Assembly (NCBI RefSeq): GCF_002931555.1 | Contig: NZ_PSTZ01000005.1 | Span: 1 to 64,000, forward strand | DNA length: 64,000 bases | DNA from: Pseudoclavibacter sp. RFBB5 | Lineage (GTDB): Bacteria > Actinomycetota > Actinomycetes > Actinomycetales > Microbacteriaceae | Reading direction: 5' to 3' | In this document: positions 51,345-62,530 of the stretch, in pieces | Layout of the letters: each line of letters starts with the position of its first letter | Position numbering within the stretch: the stretch's first letter is position 1 | The notes under the pieces: generated by a model | Told to the model about the DNA's origin: nothing | Seen by the model: the letters and a program-made list of their open reading frames with translations, nothing else | Database searches by the model: none | Translations under genes and position numbers: made by a program

Positions 51345-51402
51345 CAGGGCTGCGCCTCATCGACTGCGCTCGAGCCATCGAGCACGAAGAAGAACGGATC
51401 TC

Positions 51403-53208
51403 ATGACGCAGGAAACTGCCGCCCGCATCGCCGCGGCGTCATCACCCTCCGCTGGGCACGAGCCCGAGATGCTGACCGGAGCCCAGGCTGTCGTCCGCAC
51501 CCTCGAGAACCTCGGGGTCACGGACGTCTTCGGGCTGCCGGGTGGTGCCATCATCGAGGTATACGACCCGCTGCTCGACAGCACGAAGCTCCGCCACATC
51601 CTTGTTCGCCACGAACAGGGTGCCGGCCACGCGGCCGAGGGATACGCCTCGGCGAGCGGCAAGACCGGCGTGTGCATCGCGACGAGCGGGCCCGGCGCGA
51701 CGAACCTCGTGACCGCGATCGCCGACGCCTACATGGACTCGGTGCCGCTGCTGGCCATCACCGGCCAGGTGTTCTCGCACCTCATGGGCACGGACGCCTT
51801 CCAGGAGGCCGACATCATCGGCATCACCATGCCGGTGACGAAGCACAGCATCCTGGTTCGCACGCCAGAGGAGATCCCCGCTGCCATCGCCTCCGCCTAC
51901 CACATCGCCTCGACCGGTCGTCCGGGACCCGTGCTCGTCGACATCACGAAGGACGCGCAGCAGAAGAAGGCGCCGTACGTCTGGCCCGTGAAGCTCGACC
52001 TGCCCGGCTACCGTCCGGTGCTCAAGGCGCACGGCAAGCAGATCCTCGCCGCAGCGCAGCTCATCGCGCAGGCCAAGAAGCCCGTCTTCTACCTGGGTGG
52101 CGGCATCGTCCGTTCGGGTGCTTCCGCGGAGGTGCAGCGACTCGTCGAGAAGACCGGGGCGCCAGCCGTCACGACCCTCATGGCCCGCGGCGCGTTCCCC
52201 GACTCGCACCCGCAGATGCTCGGCATGCCGGGCATGCACGGCACCGTGCCCGCTGTGCTCTCGCTGCAGGAAGCGGACCTGCTCATCACCATCGGCGCCC
52301 GCTTCGACGACCGCGTGACCGGCAAGGCGGCGCTCTTCGCACCGAACGCGAAGGTCATCCACGTCGACATCGACCCCGCCGAGATCTCGAAGATCCGCAC
52401 CGCCGACGTGCCGATCGTCGGCGACGCCCGCGAGGTCGCCATCGACCTCCTCGCCGCCGTCACCGACCACGCGCCCGCCGACACGGAACGCCTCGACGAG
52501 TGGTGGACCTACCTCGACGGCCTCAAGGCCGAGTTCCCGCTCGGGTACACCGACCCGAGCGACGGACTCCTCTCGCCGCAGCGCATCATCCAGCGCATCA
52601 GCGAGCTCACGGGGCCGGAAGCGATCTACGCGGCAGGCGTCGGACAGCACCAGATGTGGGCAGCGCAGTTCGTCAAGTACGAGCGCCCCAACGCGTGGCT
52701 CAACTCCGGCGGCGCCGGCACCATGGGGTACGCCATCCCGGCGGCCATGGGCGCCAAGGTCGCCGAGCCGCACCGCACGGTGTGGGCCATCGACGGCGAC
52801 GGATGCTTCCAGATGACGAACCAGGAACTCGCGACCTGCGCCATCAACGACATCCCCATCAAGGTCGCCATCATCAACAACTCGTCGCTCGGCATGGTGC
52901 GGCAGTGGCAGACCCTCTTCTACGACGGCCGCCACTCGAACACCGACCTGAACACGGGGCACGAGACGGTCCGCATCCCGGACTTCGTGAAGCTCGCCGA
53001 CGCCTACGGGGCGCTCGGCATCCGCGTCACGAAGGAGGAAGAGATCGACGCCGCCATCAAGCTCGCGCTCGAGACCAACGACCGCAGCGTCGTCATCGAC
53101 TTCGTCGTGAGCGCAGACGCCATGGTGTGGCCGATGGTGCCGCAGGGCGTCTCGAACAGCTTCGTCCAGTACGCCAAAGAACACAGCCCGACCTTCGAGG
53201 GGGAGTAG
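51403..53208 (+). CDS. ilvB: Acetolactate synthase large subunit
   Basis: This 601-residue thiamine-diphosphate enzyme makes acetolactate or acetohydroxybutyrate. The catalytic Glu71 lies in [14 protein letters not shown]. The central domain binds FAD, and the cofactor motif is GDG (465-467) through AIINN. It needs the small subunit encoded three bases downstream. The ATG is preceded by a purine-rich stretch about 15 bases upstream. Confidence 0.96.
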   Translation: MTQETAARIAAASSPSAGHEPEMLTGAQAVVRTLENLGVTDVFGLPGGAIIEVYDPLLDSTKLRHILVRHEQGAGHAAEGYASASGKTGVCIATSGPGATNLVTAIADAYMDSVPLLAITGQVFSHLMGTDAFQEADIIGITMPVTKHSILVRTPEEIPAAIASAYHIASTGRPGPVLVDITKDAQQKKAPYVWPVKLDLPGYRPVLKAHGKQILAAAQLIAQAKKPVFYLGGGIVRSGASAEVQRLVEKTGAPAVTTLMARGAFPDSHPQMLGMPGMHGTVPAVLSLQEADLLITIGARFDDRVTGKAALFAPNAKVIHVDIDPAEISKIRTADVPIVGDAREVAIDLLAAVTDHAPADTERLDEWWTYLDGLKAEFPLGYTDPSDGLLSPQRIIQRISELTGPEAIYAAGVGQHQMWAAQFVKYERPNAWLNSGGAGTMGYAIPAAMGAKVAEPHRTVWAIDGDGCFQMTNQELATCAINDIPIKVAIINNSSLGMVRQWQTLFYDGRHSNTDLNTGHETVRIPDFVKLADAYGALGIRVTKEEEIDAAIKLALETNDRSVVIDFVVSADAMVWPMVPQGVSNSFVQYAKEHSPTFEGE

Positions 53209-53211
53209 ACC

Positions 53212-53718
53212 ATGTCGAAGCACGTCCTTTCCCTCCTCGTGGAGGACAAGCCAGGCCTGCTGACACGCGTCGCCGGGCTGTTCGCCCGCCGAGGCTTCAA
53301 CATCGAATCGCTCGCCGTCGGCGCGAGCGAGGTCGACGGGCTCTCCCGCATCACGGTCGTCGTCGATGTCGAGGAATTCCCGCTCGAGCAGGTGACGAAG
53401 CAGCTCAACAAGCTCATCAACGTCATCAAGATCGTCGAGCTCGAATACGACGCGTCCGTCCAGCGCGAGCACCTGCTCGTCAAGGTCAAGGTCGACTCCG
53501 CGACCCGCTCGCAGGTCATCGAAGCCGTCAACCTCTTCCGGGCCCGCGTCGTCGACGTGGCAACGGACGCGCTGGTCATCGAGACCACGGGCGACACCGG
53601 GAAGGTGCAGGCCTTCCTGCGCGTCCTCGAGCCGTACGGGATCCGCGAGATCGTCCAGTCCGGCCTCGTCGCCGTCGGCCGCGGATCGAAGTCGATGACC
53701 GAGCGGGTCTCGCGCTGA
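53212..53718 (+). CDS. ilvN: Acetolactate synthase small regulatory subunit
   Basis: This 168-residue protein has an N-terminal ACT domain (LSLLVEDKPGLLTRVAGLF, RRGFNIESLAVGASE) and the C-terminal ACT-like part (SQVIEAVNLFRARVVDV). It activates IlvB and gives valine feedback inhibition. It begins three bases after the ilvB stop. Confidence 0.96.
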   Translation: MSKHVLSLLVEDKPGLLTRVAGLFARRGFNIESLAVGASEVDGLSRITVVVDVEEFPLEQVTKQLNKLINVIKIVELEYDASVQREHLLVKVKVDSATRSQVIEAVNLFRARVVDVATDALVIETTGDTGKVQAFLRVLEPYGIREIVQSGLVAVGRGSKSMTERVSR

Positions 53719-54828
<1,110 letters not shown>

Positions 54829-54861
54829 GCGTCACTCCCGTCTGCAGTCCTGAACTGCGTT

Positions 54862-54894
54862 GGGCCGGCCCGAGCATCCGCTCGCGGCCGGCCC
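54862..54894 (+). terminator. Terminator after ilvC
   Basis: A GC-rich stem (left from 54862, right to 54894) pairs over about 14 bases with a one-base bulge and a 4-base loop, followed by a short T-rich stretch. Confidence 0.8.
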
Positions 54895-54930
54895 TTCCTC
54901 GTCAGCGATCGCTCAGTGTTACGGCGACGT

Positions 54931-54958
54931 GAGGCGAAAGCGCGCCTCGCGATAGGAT
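54931..54958 (+). promoter_or_regulatory. Promoter region of serA with inverted repeat
   Basis: TAGGAT (54953-54958) fits a -10 box 51 bases before the serA start. Just upstream GAGGCG-N6-CGCCTC (54931-54948) is a perfect inverted repeat where the -35 region would be, so it could be an operator. Confidence 0.45.
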
Positions 54959-55009
54959 CGCTTCGGCCTGCGCCCGCAGACTCCCTGTCTCCACTGGAGG
55001 ATTCTTCAC

Positions 55010-56602
55010 GTGTCAAAGCCCGTCGTTCTGCTTGCCGAGCAGCTTTCCCCCGCAACCGTGGATGCGCTCGGTCCCGACTTCGAAGTCCGCCAGGTCGACG
55101 GCACCGATCGTCCCGCGCTCCTCGAAGCACTCGCCGAGGCCAACGCGATCCTCGTGCGCAGCGCGACCCAGGTCGACGCCGAGGCGATCGCCGCGGCCCC
55201 GAACCTGAAGATCATCGCCCGCGCCGGCGTCGGCCTCGACAACGTCGACACGCCCGCCGCCACGAAGGCCGGCGTCATGGTCGTCAACGCGCCCACCTCG
55301 AACATCACCTCGGCAGCCGAGCTCGCGGTCGGCCACATCATCTCGCTCGCCCGCCACATCCCGAACGCCAACGCGTCGATGAAGGCAGGGGACTGGAAGC
55401 GCTCGAAGTACACGGGCGTCGAGCTGTTCGAGAAGACCATCGGCATCGTGGGCCTCGGCCGCATCGGCACGCTCGTCGTCGACCGCCTCAAGGGCTTCGG
55501 CGTCAACCTCGTCGCCTACGACCCCTACGTGACGCCCGCCCGCGCCTCGCAGCTGGGCGTGCAGCTCCTCACCCTCGAAGAGCTCATGGCGCAGTCCGAC
55601 TTCATCACCATCCACATCCCGCGCACGCCCGAGACCACCGGTCTCATCGGCGAGGCCCAGTTCGCGCTCGCCAAGCCCGAACTGCGCATCGTCAACTGCT
55701 CGCGCGGCGGCATCATCGACGAGAACGCGCTCCGCGACGCCCTCGAGTCCGGCACGATCGCGGGGGCAGCGCTCGACGTGTTCGTCACCGAGCCGCCATC
55801 GAACCGCGACCTCCTCGACCAGCCGAACCTGCAGCTCACACCGCACCTCGGCGCATCCACCGATGAAGCCCAGGAGAAGGCCGGCGTCTCCGTCGCGCGC
55901 TCCGTGCGCCTCGCCCTCGCCGGTGAGCTCGTGCCGGACGCGGTCAACGTCGCTGGCGGCATCATCGACGAGTACGTGCGCCCCGGCATCCCGCTCATGG
56001 AGAAGCTCGGTCAGTTCCTCCAGGGCCTCATCGGGGCCTCTCCCGTCGCCCTCGACATCGAGGTGCACGGCGAGCTCGCCCGCTACGAGGTGAAGGCGCT
56101 GCGCCTCGCCGCGCTCAAGGGGTTCTTCACGAACATCGTCACCGAGCAGGTCTCCTACGTGAACGCGCCGCTCCTGGCGGAGGAGCGCGGCCTCGACGTG
56201 CGCATGAACGTCGACGAGGACAGCGACGAGTACCGCAACGTGCTCACGCTGCGTGCGACGCTCAGCGACGGCAAGACGGTCTCCGTCTCCGGAACCCTCA
56301 CGGGCCCGAAGCAGATCGAGAAGCTCGTCGGCATCAACGGCTACAGCATCGAGGTGCCCCTCGCCGCGCACCACCTCGTCATGGTCTACAGCGACCGCCC
56401 CGGCGTCGTCGCCGTCTACGGTGCCGCGCTCGGCGAGGCAGGCGTCAACATCGCAGGCATGCAGATCGCCCGCGACGAAGAGGGCGGCCAGGCCCTCTCC
56501 GTGCTGACGATCGACGAGCCGGCCAGCGACGAGCTGCTCGCGCACCTGCGCGACGCGATCGGCGCCTCCGAGCTGCACGAGATCGACATCGTAGAGAGCT
56601 AG
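55010..56602 (+). CDS. serA: D-3-phosphoglycerate dehydrogenase
   Basis: This 530-residue enzyme starts serine synthesis. The NAD-binding fingerprint GLGRIG is at residues 148-153; the catalytic Arg, Glu and His lie in VNCSRGGIID, ALDVFVTEPP and TPHLGASTDEAQ. The C-terminal ASB domain and ACT domain (HHLVMVYSDRPGVVAVYG) give the long actinobacterial form with serine feedback. GGAGG precedes the GTG start. Confidence 0.97.
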   Translation: MSKPVVLLAEQLSPATVDALGPDFEVRQVDGTDRPALLEALAEANAILVRSATQVDAEAIAAAPNLKIIARAGVGLDNVDTPAATKAGVMVVNAPTSNITSAAELAVGHIISLARHIPNANASMKAGDWKRSKYTGVELFEKTIGIVGLGRIGTLVVDRLKGFGVNLVAYDPYVTPARASQLGVQLLTLEELMAQSDFITIHIPRTPETTGLIGEAQFALAKPELRIVNCSRGGIIDENALRDALESGTIAGAALDVFVTEPPSNRDLLDQPNLQLTPHLGASTDEAQEKAGVSVARSVRLALAGELVPDAVNVAGGIIDEYVRPGIPLMEKLGQFLQGLIGASPVALDIEVHGELARYEVKALRLAALKGFFTNIVTEQVSYVNAPLLAEERGLDVRMNVDEDSDEYRNVLTLRATLSDGKTVSVSGTLTGPKQIEKLVGINGYSIEVPLAAHHLVMVYSDRPGVVAVYGAALGEAGVNIAGMQIARDEEGGQALSVLTIDEPASDELLAHLRDAIGASELHEIDIVES

Positions 56603-56625
56603 ACGCCCCGCGTCACCCACACAAG

Positions 56626-56682
56626 CGCTGCCTGCGTTCCCAACCCCGCGAGAGATCGCCGCGGTTGGGAACGCAGGCAGCG
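56626..56682 (+). terminator. Terminator after serA
   Basis: A perfect 20-bp stem (56626-56645 and 56663-56682), extended by a few inner G-C pairs, is followed by TTGTTCTTT. The loop is about 15 bases. Confidence 0.88.
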
Positions 56683-56824
56683 TTGTTCTTTGGGCCCGGA
56701 ATGGGGGTGCTCGTCGCGACATATTTGGGGCAAAACACGCATTGTCCTGTGGGATCAGGCTGGTGTCCAGGGCTCGAACTTTCGAATGATGGTCCGCTGA
56801 CCACCCGAGTGCCACGCTAGCCAC

Positions 56825-56887
56825 ATGGACCGGACAGCACGGCACCCGATCAGGAGCGTCCACTCGACCGAGGGCGGCAGGCCATGA
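56825..56887 (+). CDS. Possible 20-residue leader peptide of the ABC operon
   Basis: ATG 56825 opens a 20-codon frame that ends in a TGA overlapping the ATG of the ABC permease (ATGA). A CACGCT box six bases before it would make it leaderless. The peptide (MDRTARHPIRSVHSTEGGRP) has no signal or membrane segment. It may be a translational leader for the permease or chance; no homologue is claimed. Confidence 0.35.
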   Translation: MDRTARHPIRSVHSTEGGRP

Positions 56888-57678
56888 CCACGTTCCTCCA
56901 CGCGCTCCGCGCGGAAGCAATCAAGTTCACCTCACTGCGTTCATCGCGGATCGCGAGTCTCGCAACCGTCGCGGTCGTGATCGGTGCCGCCTACGGCGTC
57001 ACCGCGCTCACGCACCAGGCGATGCTCTCGGGGGATGTCACCGCTGCTGGCGGACTCGAACCTCAGTCGGCGTTCCTCATGGTGCTGCACTACGGACAGA
57101 TCGGGGCGGTCTTCCTGGGGGCGAGTGTCTTCGCGCAGGAGCGCGACAACGGTGTCGTCGCCTCCTCGCTGCTCGCCGTCCCAGACCGGCGCAGCTTCTT
57201 CCTCGCGAAGGCCCTCTCCGCGCTCGCGTTCGGCGTCGCGGTCGCCCTTCCCGCCGTCCTGGGAAGCTATGCCGCCCGCTGCGCTGTCCTCGACTGCCGC
57301 GCGGTCGGCAGCCTGACGAGCCTTCCCGGTGGAGACCTCCGCCTGCTCGCGGGGTACATCGTCTACTGGTCGCTCATCAGCCTGCTCTCGTTCCTGATCT
57401 CGTCGGCGTTCCGCAGCGGCATCGTCGGGCTCACCGCCATGCTGGCGCTCACGCTCGCCATCTCGCCGTACCTGCTCGAGCTCACCTCGGCCGCCAGGTT
57501 CCTGCCCGACCAGGCGGGCGCTCAACTGCTGCTCCAGGACGCTCCGCTTGCCGGGGACCTGGGGCCGATGCTCGGGCTTCTCGTGCTGCTGAGCTGGATC
57601 GGCGTCTTCGCCGTCGCTGGATTTCTCTCGGTCCGCTCCTGGGCCGTCAACCATGCAGAAAAGGGGGTGGGTTCATGA
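56884..57678 (+). CDS. ABC-2 type transporter permease
   Basis: This 264-residue protein has about six membrane helices. Its N-terminal ALRAEAIKFTSLRSSRIASL and the internal GASVFAQERDNGVVASSLL resemble permeases of antibiotic or lantibiotic exporters. The ATPase gene overlaps its end (ATGA) and a second permease follows, so the three genes form one export system. Substrate unknown. Confidence 0.88.
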   Translation: MTTFLHALRAEAIKFTSLRSSRIASLATVAVVIGAAYGVTALTHQAMLSGDVTAAGGLEPQSAFLMVLHYGQIGAVFLGASVFAQERDNGVVASSLLAVPDRRSFFLAKALSALAFGVAVALPAVLGSYAARCAVLDCRAVGSLTSLPGGDLRLLAGYIVYWSLISLLSFLISSAFRSGIVGLTAMLALTLAISPYLLELTSAARFLPDQAGAQLLLQDAPLAGDLGPMLGLLVLLSWIGVFAVAGFLSVRSWAVNHAEKGVGS

Positions 57679-58400
57679 TCGAAGTCGAGAACCTGACAAA
57701 GATCTACGGGAAGCGGACTGCCATCGAGTCCGTGACCTTCGAAGCCAGAGCAGGCAGGGTGACGGGGCTGCTCGGCCCGAACGGAGCGGGCAAGTCGACG
57801 ACGATGCGCATCCTGCTCGGCCTCGACCGAGCGACGTCCGGGCGCGCGTCGGTGCTCGGCTCCGAGTACCGAAGCCTGCGGCGTCCCCTGACCCGCGTCG
57901 GCGCGCAGTTCGACGGGTCGGGTGCCCATCGCGGACGCACGGCGAGAGCGCACCTCCGATGGATGGCGGCGAGCAACGGGATCTCGCCCACGCGCATCCC
58001 GGAGACGCTGCAGCTCGTCGGGCTGTCGGACGTCGCTGACCGCCGCGTCGGGACCTTCTCTCTGGGCATGGAGCAGCGTCTGGGCATCGCGGCCGCGCTC
58101 CTCGGGGACCCGGAGGTCGTGATCCTTGACGAGCCGATGAACGGGCTCGACCCGGAGGGCATTCGCTGGATACGGGATCTTGCGCGCTCGCTGGCGGGTT
58201 CCGGCCGCACGGTGCTCATCTCGTCGCACCTCATGGGGGAGATGCAGTCCATGGCTGACGACCTCGTCGTGATGGCGCGCGGAACGGTCATCAGGGCGGG
58301 GGCGGCGACGAGCCTGGTCGCGGAGTACGACAGCCTCGAGCACGCGTACTTCGCCTGGACGCAGGGTCGCGCCGAGCATGTTGCGGGTGATGCCGCGTGA
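57675..58400 (+). CDS. ABC transporter ATP-binding protein
   Basis: This 241-residue ATPase has Walker A GPNGAGKST, a signature region FSLGMEQRLGIAAALLGDP, Walker B VVILDEPMNGLDPEG and an H-loop (SSHLMGEMQ). It resembles the CcmA/DRA-type exporter ATPases used by ABC-2 permeases. ATGA overlaps link it to the permease genes on both sides. Confidence 0.93.
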   Translation: MIEVENLTKIYGKRTAIESVTFEARAGRVTGLLGPNGAGKSTTMRILLGLDRATSGRASVLGSEYRSLRRPLTRVGAQFDGSGAHRGRTARAHLRWMAASNGISPTRIPETLQLVGLSDVADRRVGTFSLGMEQRLGIAAALLGDPEVVILDEPMNGLDPEGIRWIRDLARSLAGSGRTVLISSHLMGEMQSMADDLVVMARGTVIRAGAATSLVAEYDSLEHAYFAWTQGRAEHVAGDAA

Positions 58401-59167
58401 AGATGGCGCTGGCGTCAGAGTCCCGGAAGCTCTTCACTCTCAGAGCGGTCCTCATCACGCTGGCCGTGAGCTTCGTCGTGCCGGTCCTGATGGCCGCAGT
58501 CACCGCCCCCTCGGTTGGCGAGGGACTGCGCGTCGACGACCCGATGCTCGCCGCCGGGACGACGCCGGAGGTCGTCGGCCTCGAATGGATCGCGCTCGGG
58601 CAGATCGGCGTCATCATCGTGGGGGTGCTCGCGGGAAGCGGTGAGTTCTCCGGCGGACAGATCCAGACCTCGCTCGTCGCGGTGCCGAACCGGTTCAGGC
58701 TCGTCCTCGCGAAGGTCTCGGTCCTCGCCGTCACCGTGACGTTGCTCGGAGCGGTGACGATCCCGCTGCTCAGCATCTGCAGTCAGCTCGGTCTCGGATC
58801 GCTCAGTGTGCTCAGCGACGGCGTGCCCGTCTCGCTCCTGGTGCGCTGGCTGGGCGGAGTCGTCTACTGGACGGGGATCGCGCTGATCGGGTTCAGCTTC
58901 GCGGTCCTGGTCCGCCAGGCCCTGGTGCCGTTGCTCGTGCTCATCGCGGTCTCGCAGATCTCGCTTGTCCTGGTCTTCCTGACGCCGTGGGCGAAGTTCC
59001 TGCCCACGATCGCGGGCGCGCAGCTGTTCGATGCTGCCGCCGTGACCGCAGCGAACCCGGCGGCAGCGCTCGACCCTGGGAGCGCCTACGCGGTGTTCCT
59101 CCTCGCGGTCGTGGCACTGGTCTGCTGCGCAGCCGTCGCGTTCTGCCGACGGGACGTGCGTGCATGA
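58397..59167 (+). CDS. Second ABC-2 type transporter permease
   Basis: This 256-residue protein has about six membrane helices and a start (MALASESRKLFTLRAVLITL) like that of the first permease. The two permeases share about the same layout and may form a heterodimer. Overlap ATGA with the ATPase gene. It ends near a weak hairpin at 59223-59240. Confidence 0.88.
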   Translation: MKMALASESRKLFTLRAVLITLAVSFVVPVLMAAVTAPSVGEGLRVDDPMLAAGTTPEVVGLEWIALGQIGVIIVGVLAGSGEFSGGQIQTSLVAVPNRFRLVLAKVSVLAVTVTLLGAVTIPLLSICSQLGLGSLSVLSDGVPVSLLVRWLGGVVYWTGIALIGFSFAVLVRQALVPLLVLIAVSQISLVLVFLTPWAKFLPTIAGAQLFDAAAVTAANPAAALDPGSAYAVFLLAVVALVCCAAVAFCRRDVRA

Positions 59168-59274
59168 CGCTCTTGCGGGATGGATGCGGGTCGGCGGGTC
59201 TTTGCGGGGCTGCCCTGGCGCATCCAACACGCAAGTTGGACAGCGCTGGTGTGAGGGGCGGGACGTGTGGCTGA

Positions 59275-59808
59275 TCAGTGCCCGAGGTTCGCCTTGAGCA
59301 CGGAGATGGCGACGCCGATGAGGGCGAGGCCGACACCGGCGGCGAAGGTGCGGAACGAGGGCCGCTCGCCGCGGATGCGCTGCACCGTGAAGCCCATCGC
59401 AGCGAGCCGCACGATGATCACGATCTCCGCGACGAGCTGCGCCGTCTCGCCGTCGATGAGGCCGAGTGCGGCCACTCCGAGGATCGCGGCCGGGATGGAC
59501 GCAGCCGACGCGATCGGCACCGCATCCCGCAGCTCGTACAGGAACTCGATGTGCGCAGTGCGCTCGCGATGGTCGCCGACCTCGGCCCTCGTGGAGTGGC
59601 CGACCGCGTCGGCGATGAGGTGCGCCAGGAGCGTCGTGCCCCCGGTCGCGAGGACCACGATCGCACCTTCGCCGGGATTCTCGCCCGCGTGCACGAGCCC
59701 GAGGAGCGTCGCGAGGATGATGATGTTGCCGTACACGTAGGCCGTGAGGCGGCTGGCGGCGCGCGCACGCGGCAGATCGTCCTTGCGGCGCAGGATCGCG
59801 GTGGTCAT
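59275..59808 (-). CDS. Uncharacterised membrane protein
   Basis: This 177-residue protein has a basic N-terminus and four predicted membrane helices (about 27-45, 52-70, 100-120 and 150-170). No known family was recognised. The ATG at 59808 lies eight bases after a TAGCGT box on the minus strand, so the mRNA is nearly leaderless. It converges with the ABC operon and is divergent from leuB. Confidence 0.75.
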   Translation of the reverse strand: MTTAILRRKDDLPRARAASRLTAYVYGNIIILATLLGLVHAGENPGEGAIVVLATGGTTLLAHLIADAVGHSTRAEVGDHRERTAHIEFLYELRDAVPIASAASIPAAILGVAALGLIDGETAQLVAEIVIIVRLAAMGFTVQRIRGERPSFRTFAAGVGLALIGVAISVLKANLGH

Positions 59809-59881
59809 GACGACAGACGCTAGCCCGGCTGCGGCCTAAACTGGGGGAGCCGCGACCGCCGTCGGCAGGAAAGGACGCCTC

Positions 59882-60964
59882 GTGTCGGAACGTGCAGCGC
59901 CAGAGAAGCTCGACATCGCCGTTATCGCTGGCGACGGGATCGGCCCGGAGGTCACCGCCGAGGCGCAGCGCGCGCTTCGGGCTTCGCTGCCGGCAGGCGT
60001 CGAGCTCACGCTCACGGAGTACCCGTTCGGCGCGGCCCGCTACCTCGAGACCGGCGAGATCATCTCAGACGCGGAGCTGCACGCGCTCGCGCAGCACGAC
60101 GGCATCCTCCTCGGCGCCGTCGGCGGTGACCCAGCCGACGAGCGACTGGCCGGGGGCATCATCGAGCGTGGCCTGCTGCTCAAGCTGCGTTTCGCGTTCG
60201 ACCACTACATCAACCTGCGCCCTGGCGCGATCTCGCCCGGCGTGAAGACCCCGCTGAGCGACCCCGGCGAGGTCGATTTCGTCGTCGTGCGCGAGGGCAC
60301 CGAGGGGCCGTATGTCGGCAACGGCGGCGTCGTCCGCGTCGGCACCCCGCAGGAGATCGCGACCGAGGTCTCCGTGAACACGGCCTACGGCGTCGAGCGC
60401 ACCGTGCGGTACGCGTTCGAGAAGGCCAAGTCCCGCCCCCGCAAGCATGTCACGCTCGTGCACAAGAAGAACGTGCTCGTCAACGCCGGCGTGCTCTGGC
60501 AGCGCGTCGTCGACCGGGTCTCCGCCGACTACCCTGACGTCGCCGTCGAGTACCTGCACGTCGACGCTGCTACGATTTTCTTCGTCACGAACCCATCGCG
60601 ATTCGACGTGATCGTCACCGATAACCTGTTCGGCGACATCGTGACCGACCTTGCCGCAGCCATCACCGGCGGCATCGGGCTGGCGGCCTCGGGCAACATC
60701 AATCCCGAAGGCGAATTCCCCAGCATGTTCGAGCCAGTCCACGGCTCGGCACCAGACATCGCGGGCCTCGGCAAAGCCGACCCGACGGCGGCGATCCTCT
60801 CCGTCGTTCTGCTGCTCGAGCACTTCGGACTCATCGACGCAGCCGCAACCCTCGAGGCAGCCTGCCGCGCCGACCTCGCGTCGCGAGGCGGGGCATCCAG
60901 GAGCACGTCCGAGATCGGCGACGCCATCATCTCCCGACTGACCGCGCAAGGAACCAACGCATGA
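59882..60964 (+). CDS. leuB: 3-isopropylmalate dehydrogenase
   Basis: This 360-residue enzyme oxidises 3-isopropylmalate in leucine synthesis. It shows the start motif [15 protein letters not shown], the substrate-binding [10 protein letters not shown] and the Mg-binding [18 protein letters not shown] (about residues 240-260). AAAGGA precedes the GTG. The stop overlaps the start of ilvE as ATGA. A stretch from about 60570 to 60800 uses a few A/T-ending codons. Confidence 0.95.
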   Translation: MSERAAPEKLDIAVIAGDGIGPEVTAEAQRALRASLPAGVELTLTEYPFGAARYLETGEIISDAELHALAQHDGILLGAVGGDPADERLAGGIIERGLLLKLRFAFDHYINLRPGAISPGVKTPLSDPGEVDFVVVREGTEGPYVGNGGVVRVGTPQEIATEVSVNTAYGVERTVRYAFEKAKSRPRKHVTLVHKKNVLVNAGVLWQRVVDRVSADYPDVAVEYLHVDAATIFFVTNPSRFDVIVTDNLFGDIVTDLAAAITGGIGLAASGNINPEGEFPSMFEPVHGSAPDIAGLGKADPTAAILSVVLLLEHFGLIDAAATLEAACRADLASRGGASRSTSEIGDAIISRLTAQGTNA

Positions 60965-62106
60965 GCGACACCAGCAGCACCCAGCCAGGCACGACGACGC
61001 AGGCCGCACGCACCGCGGGCGCGTCCCTCGAGTTCTCGGTCGAGCGAAACCCGGCTCCCGCATCCGCCGAGGTGCGGGAGGCGGTGCTCGCCGACCCCGG
61101 GTTCGGCAAGCACTTCACCGACCACATGGTGATCATCGACTGGACGGTCGCCGACGGCTGGCACGACGCCCGCGTCGTGCCGTACGGCCCGCTGCAGGTC
61201 GACCCATCCTCGGCGGTGTTCCACTACGGCCAGGAGATCTTCGAGGGCCTCAAGGCGTACCGCCACGACGGGGGAGAGGTCTTCGGATTCCGGCCAGAGC
61301 GCAACGCGCAGCGCCTGCAGAACTCGGCGAAGCGGCTCGCGCTGCCGGAGCTGCCCGAGGAGCTCTTCCTCGAATCGGTGCGCCAGCTCGTGCAGATCGA
61401 CGAGCAGTGGGTTCCGGCGGCCGGCGAGGGCAAGACCCTCTACCTGCGCCCGTTCATGATCGCGTTCGAGAACTTCCTCGGCGTGCGCGCGGCGCAGACG
61501 GTGCGCTACATGGTCATCGCCTGCCCGGCTGGCTCGTACTTCTCCGACCCCACGCGCCCCGTCGACATCTGGCTCTCGCAGGAGTACTCGCGCGCGGGTG
61601 CCGGCGGCACGGGTGCGGCGAAGTGCGGCGGCAACTACGCGTCGTCGCTGCTCCCGCAGGAGGAGGCGTACGCGAACGGCTGCGAGCAGGTGCTGTTCCT
61701 CGACTCCTCCGAGAACAGGTACCTCGAGGAGCTCGGCGGCATGAACATCGTGCTCATCAAGTCCGACGGCACGATCCTGACCCCGCTGAGCGACTCCATC
61801 CTCCCCGGCATCACACGCGACAGCGTGCTGGAGCTGTGCGAGCGGGCCGGTCGCAGGATCGAGCACCGGCGCATCACGATCGACGAGTGGCGCGAGGGCG
61901 TCGCCGACGGGTCGATCGTCGAGGCCTTCGCGTGCGGCACCGCGGCCGTCATCTCGCCGATCGGCAAGGTCAAGTCGCCCGATTTCACGATCGAGAACCC
62001 GGCGCTCACGGAGGACTCGGTGAGCATGCGCATCCGCGCAGAGCTGACGGGTATCCAGAACGGCGAGCTGCCCGACCTCATGGGCTGGACGCAGCGCCTG
62101 GCGTAG
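60961..62106 (+). CDS. ilvE: Branched-chain amino acid aminotransferase
   Basis: This 381-residue PLP enzyme (fold type IV) makes leucine, isoleucine and valine from their keto acids. The PLP lysine is Lys221 in [23 protein letters not shown], the [11 protein letters not shown] strand and the later [15 protein letters not shown] are family-typical. The overlap with leuB suggests co-translation. Confidence 0.95.
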   Translation: MSDTSSTQPGTTTQAARTAGASLEFSVERNPAPASAEVREAVLADPGFGKHFTDHMVIIDWTVADGWHDARVVPYGPLQVDPSSAVFHYGQEIFEGLKAYRHDGGEVFGFRPERNAQRLQNSAKRLALPELPEELFLESVRQLVQIDEQWVPAAGEGKTLYLRPFMIAFENFLGVRAAQTVRYMVIACPAGSYFSDPTRPVDIWLSQEYSRAGAGGTGAAKCGGNYASSLLPQEEAYANGCEQVLFLDSSENRYLEELGGMNIVLIKSDGTILTPLSDSILPGITRDSVLELCERAGRRIEHRRITIDEWREGVADGSIVEAFACGTAAVISPIGKVKSPDFTIENPALTEDSVSMRIRAELTGIQNGELPDLMGWTQRLA

Positions 62107-62170
62107 CTGCGGCATTCGCATGGTCTACGGGTGGGCTGCCCGCAAGGGCGCCGAGTTTCAGGAGCGGACC

Positions 62171-62530
62171 ATGGCTGCGCCGTCGAGGCGCGGCTTCGTG
62201 CTGCTGGCGGTCCTCGAATTCGTCCTGGCGATCGCGTTCGCGGTGTTCCTCGCACTCGCCGAGTTCTGGCTGGGACCCGTCGTGCTCGTGGTCGCCGCCC
62301 TCGCCGGGTGGGCGACCACGAGGTACCTCGTGCACGTCCCGGCCTGGCTGCGGCGGGTGGTCGTGATCGTGGCGGTGCTCGGGATGCTGGCGCTCGGCGT
62401 GTTCGCGAGTCCGGTCGCCGCGATGGGGCTGGTCGCGCTCTTCGCGTACTCCGGGGGCTGGTTCCTGACGTTCGCCGTGGCACCGTCGCGCGCGGTCCGC
62501 TGGCGAGAGGTGACGCAGCGCCGCCGCTAG
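62171..62530 (+). CDS. Small membrane protein
   Basis: ATG 62171, preceded by CAGGAGCGGACC, gives 119 residues with three to four membrane helices (about 9-30, 35-52, 60-80 and 85-103) and a basic tail. No family was recognised. The start at 62120 is also open but lacks a ribosome site. Its TAG stop shares CTAG (62527-62530) with the stop of the convergent gene. Confidence 0.7.
   Translation: MAAPSRRGFVLLAVLEFVLAIAFAVFLALAEFWLGPVVLVVAALAGWATTRYLVHVPAWLRRVVVIVAVLGMLALGVFASPVAAMGLVALFAYSGGWFLTFAVAPSRAVRWREVTQRRR

Noticed and set aside
59223-59240. Hairpin TCCAAC-N6-GTTGGA as terminator of the ABC operon
   Set aside because: The stem is only 6 bp and no T-run follows. It may be chance, and no strong terminator was found there.
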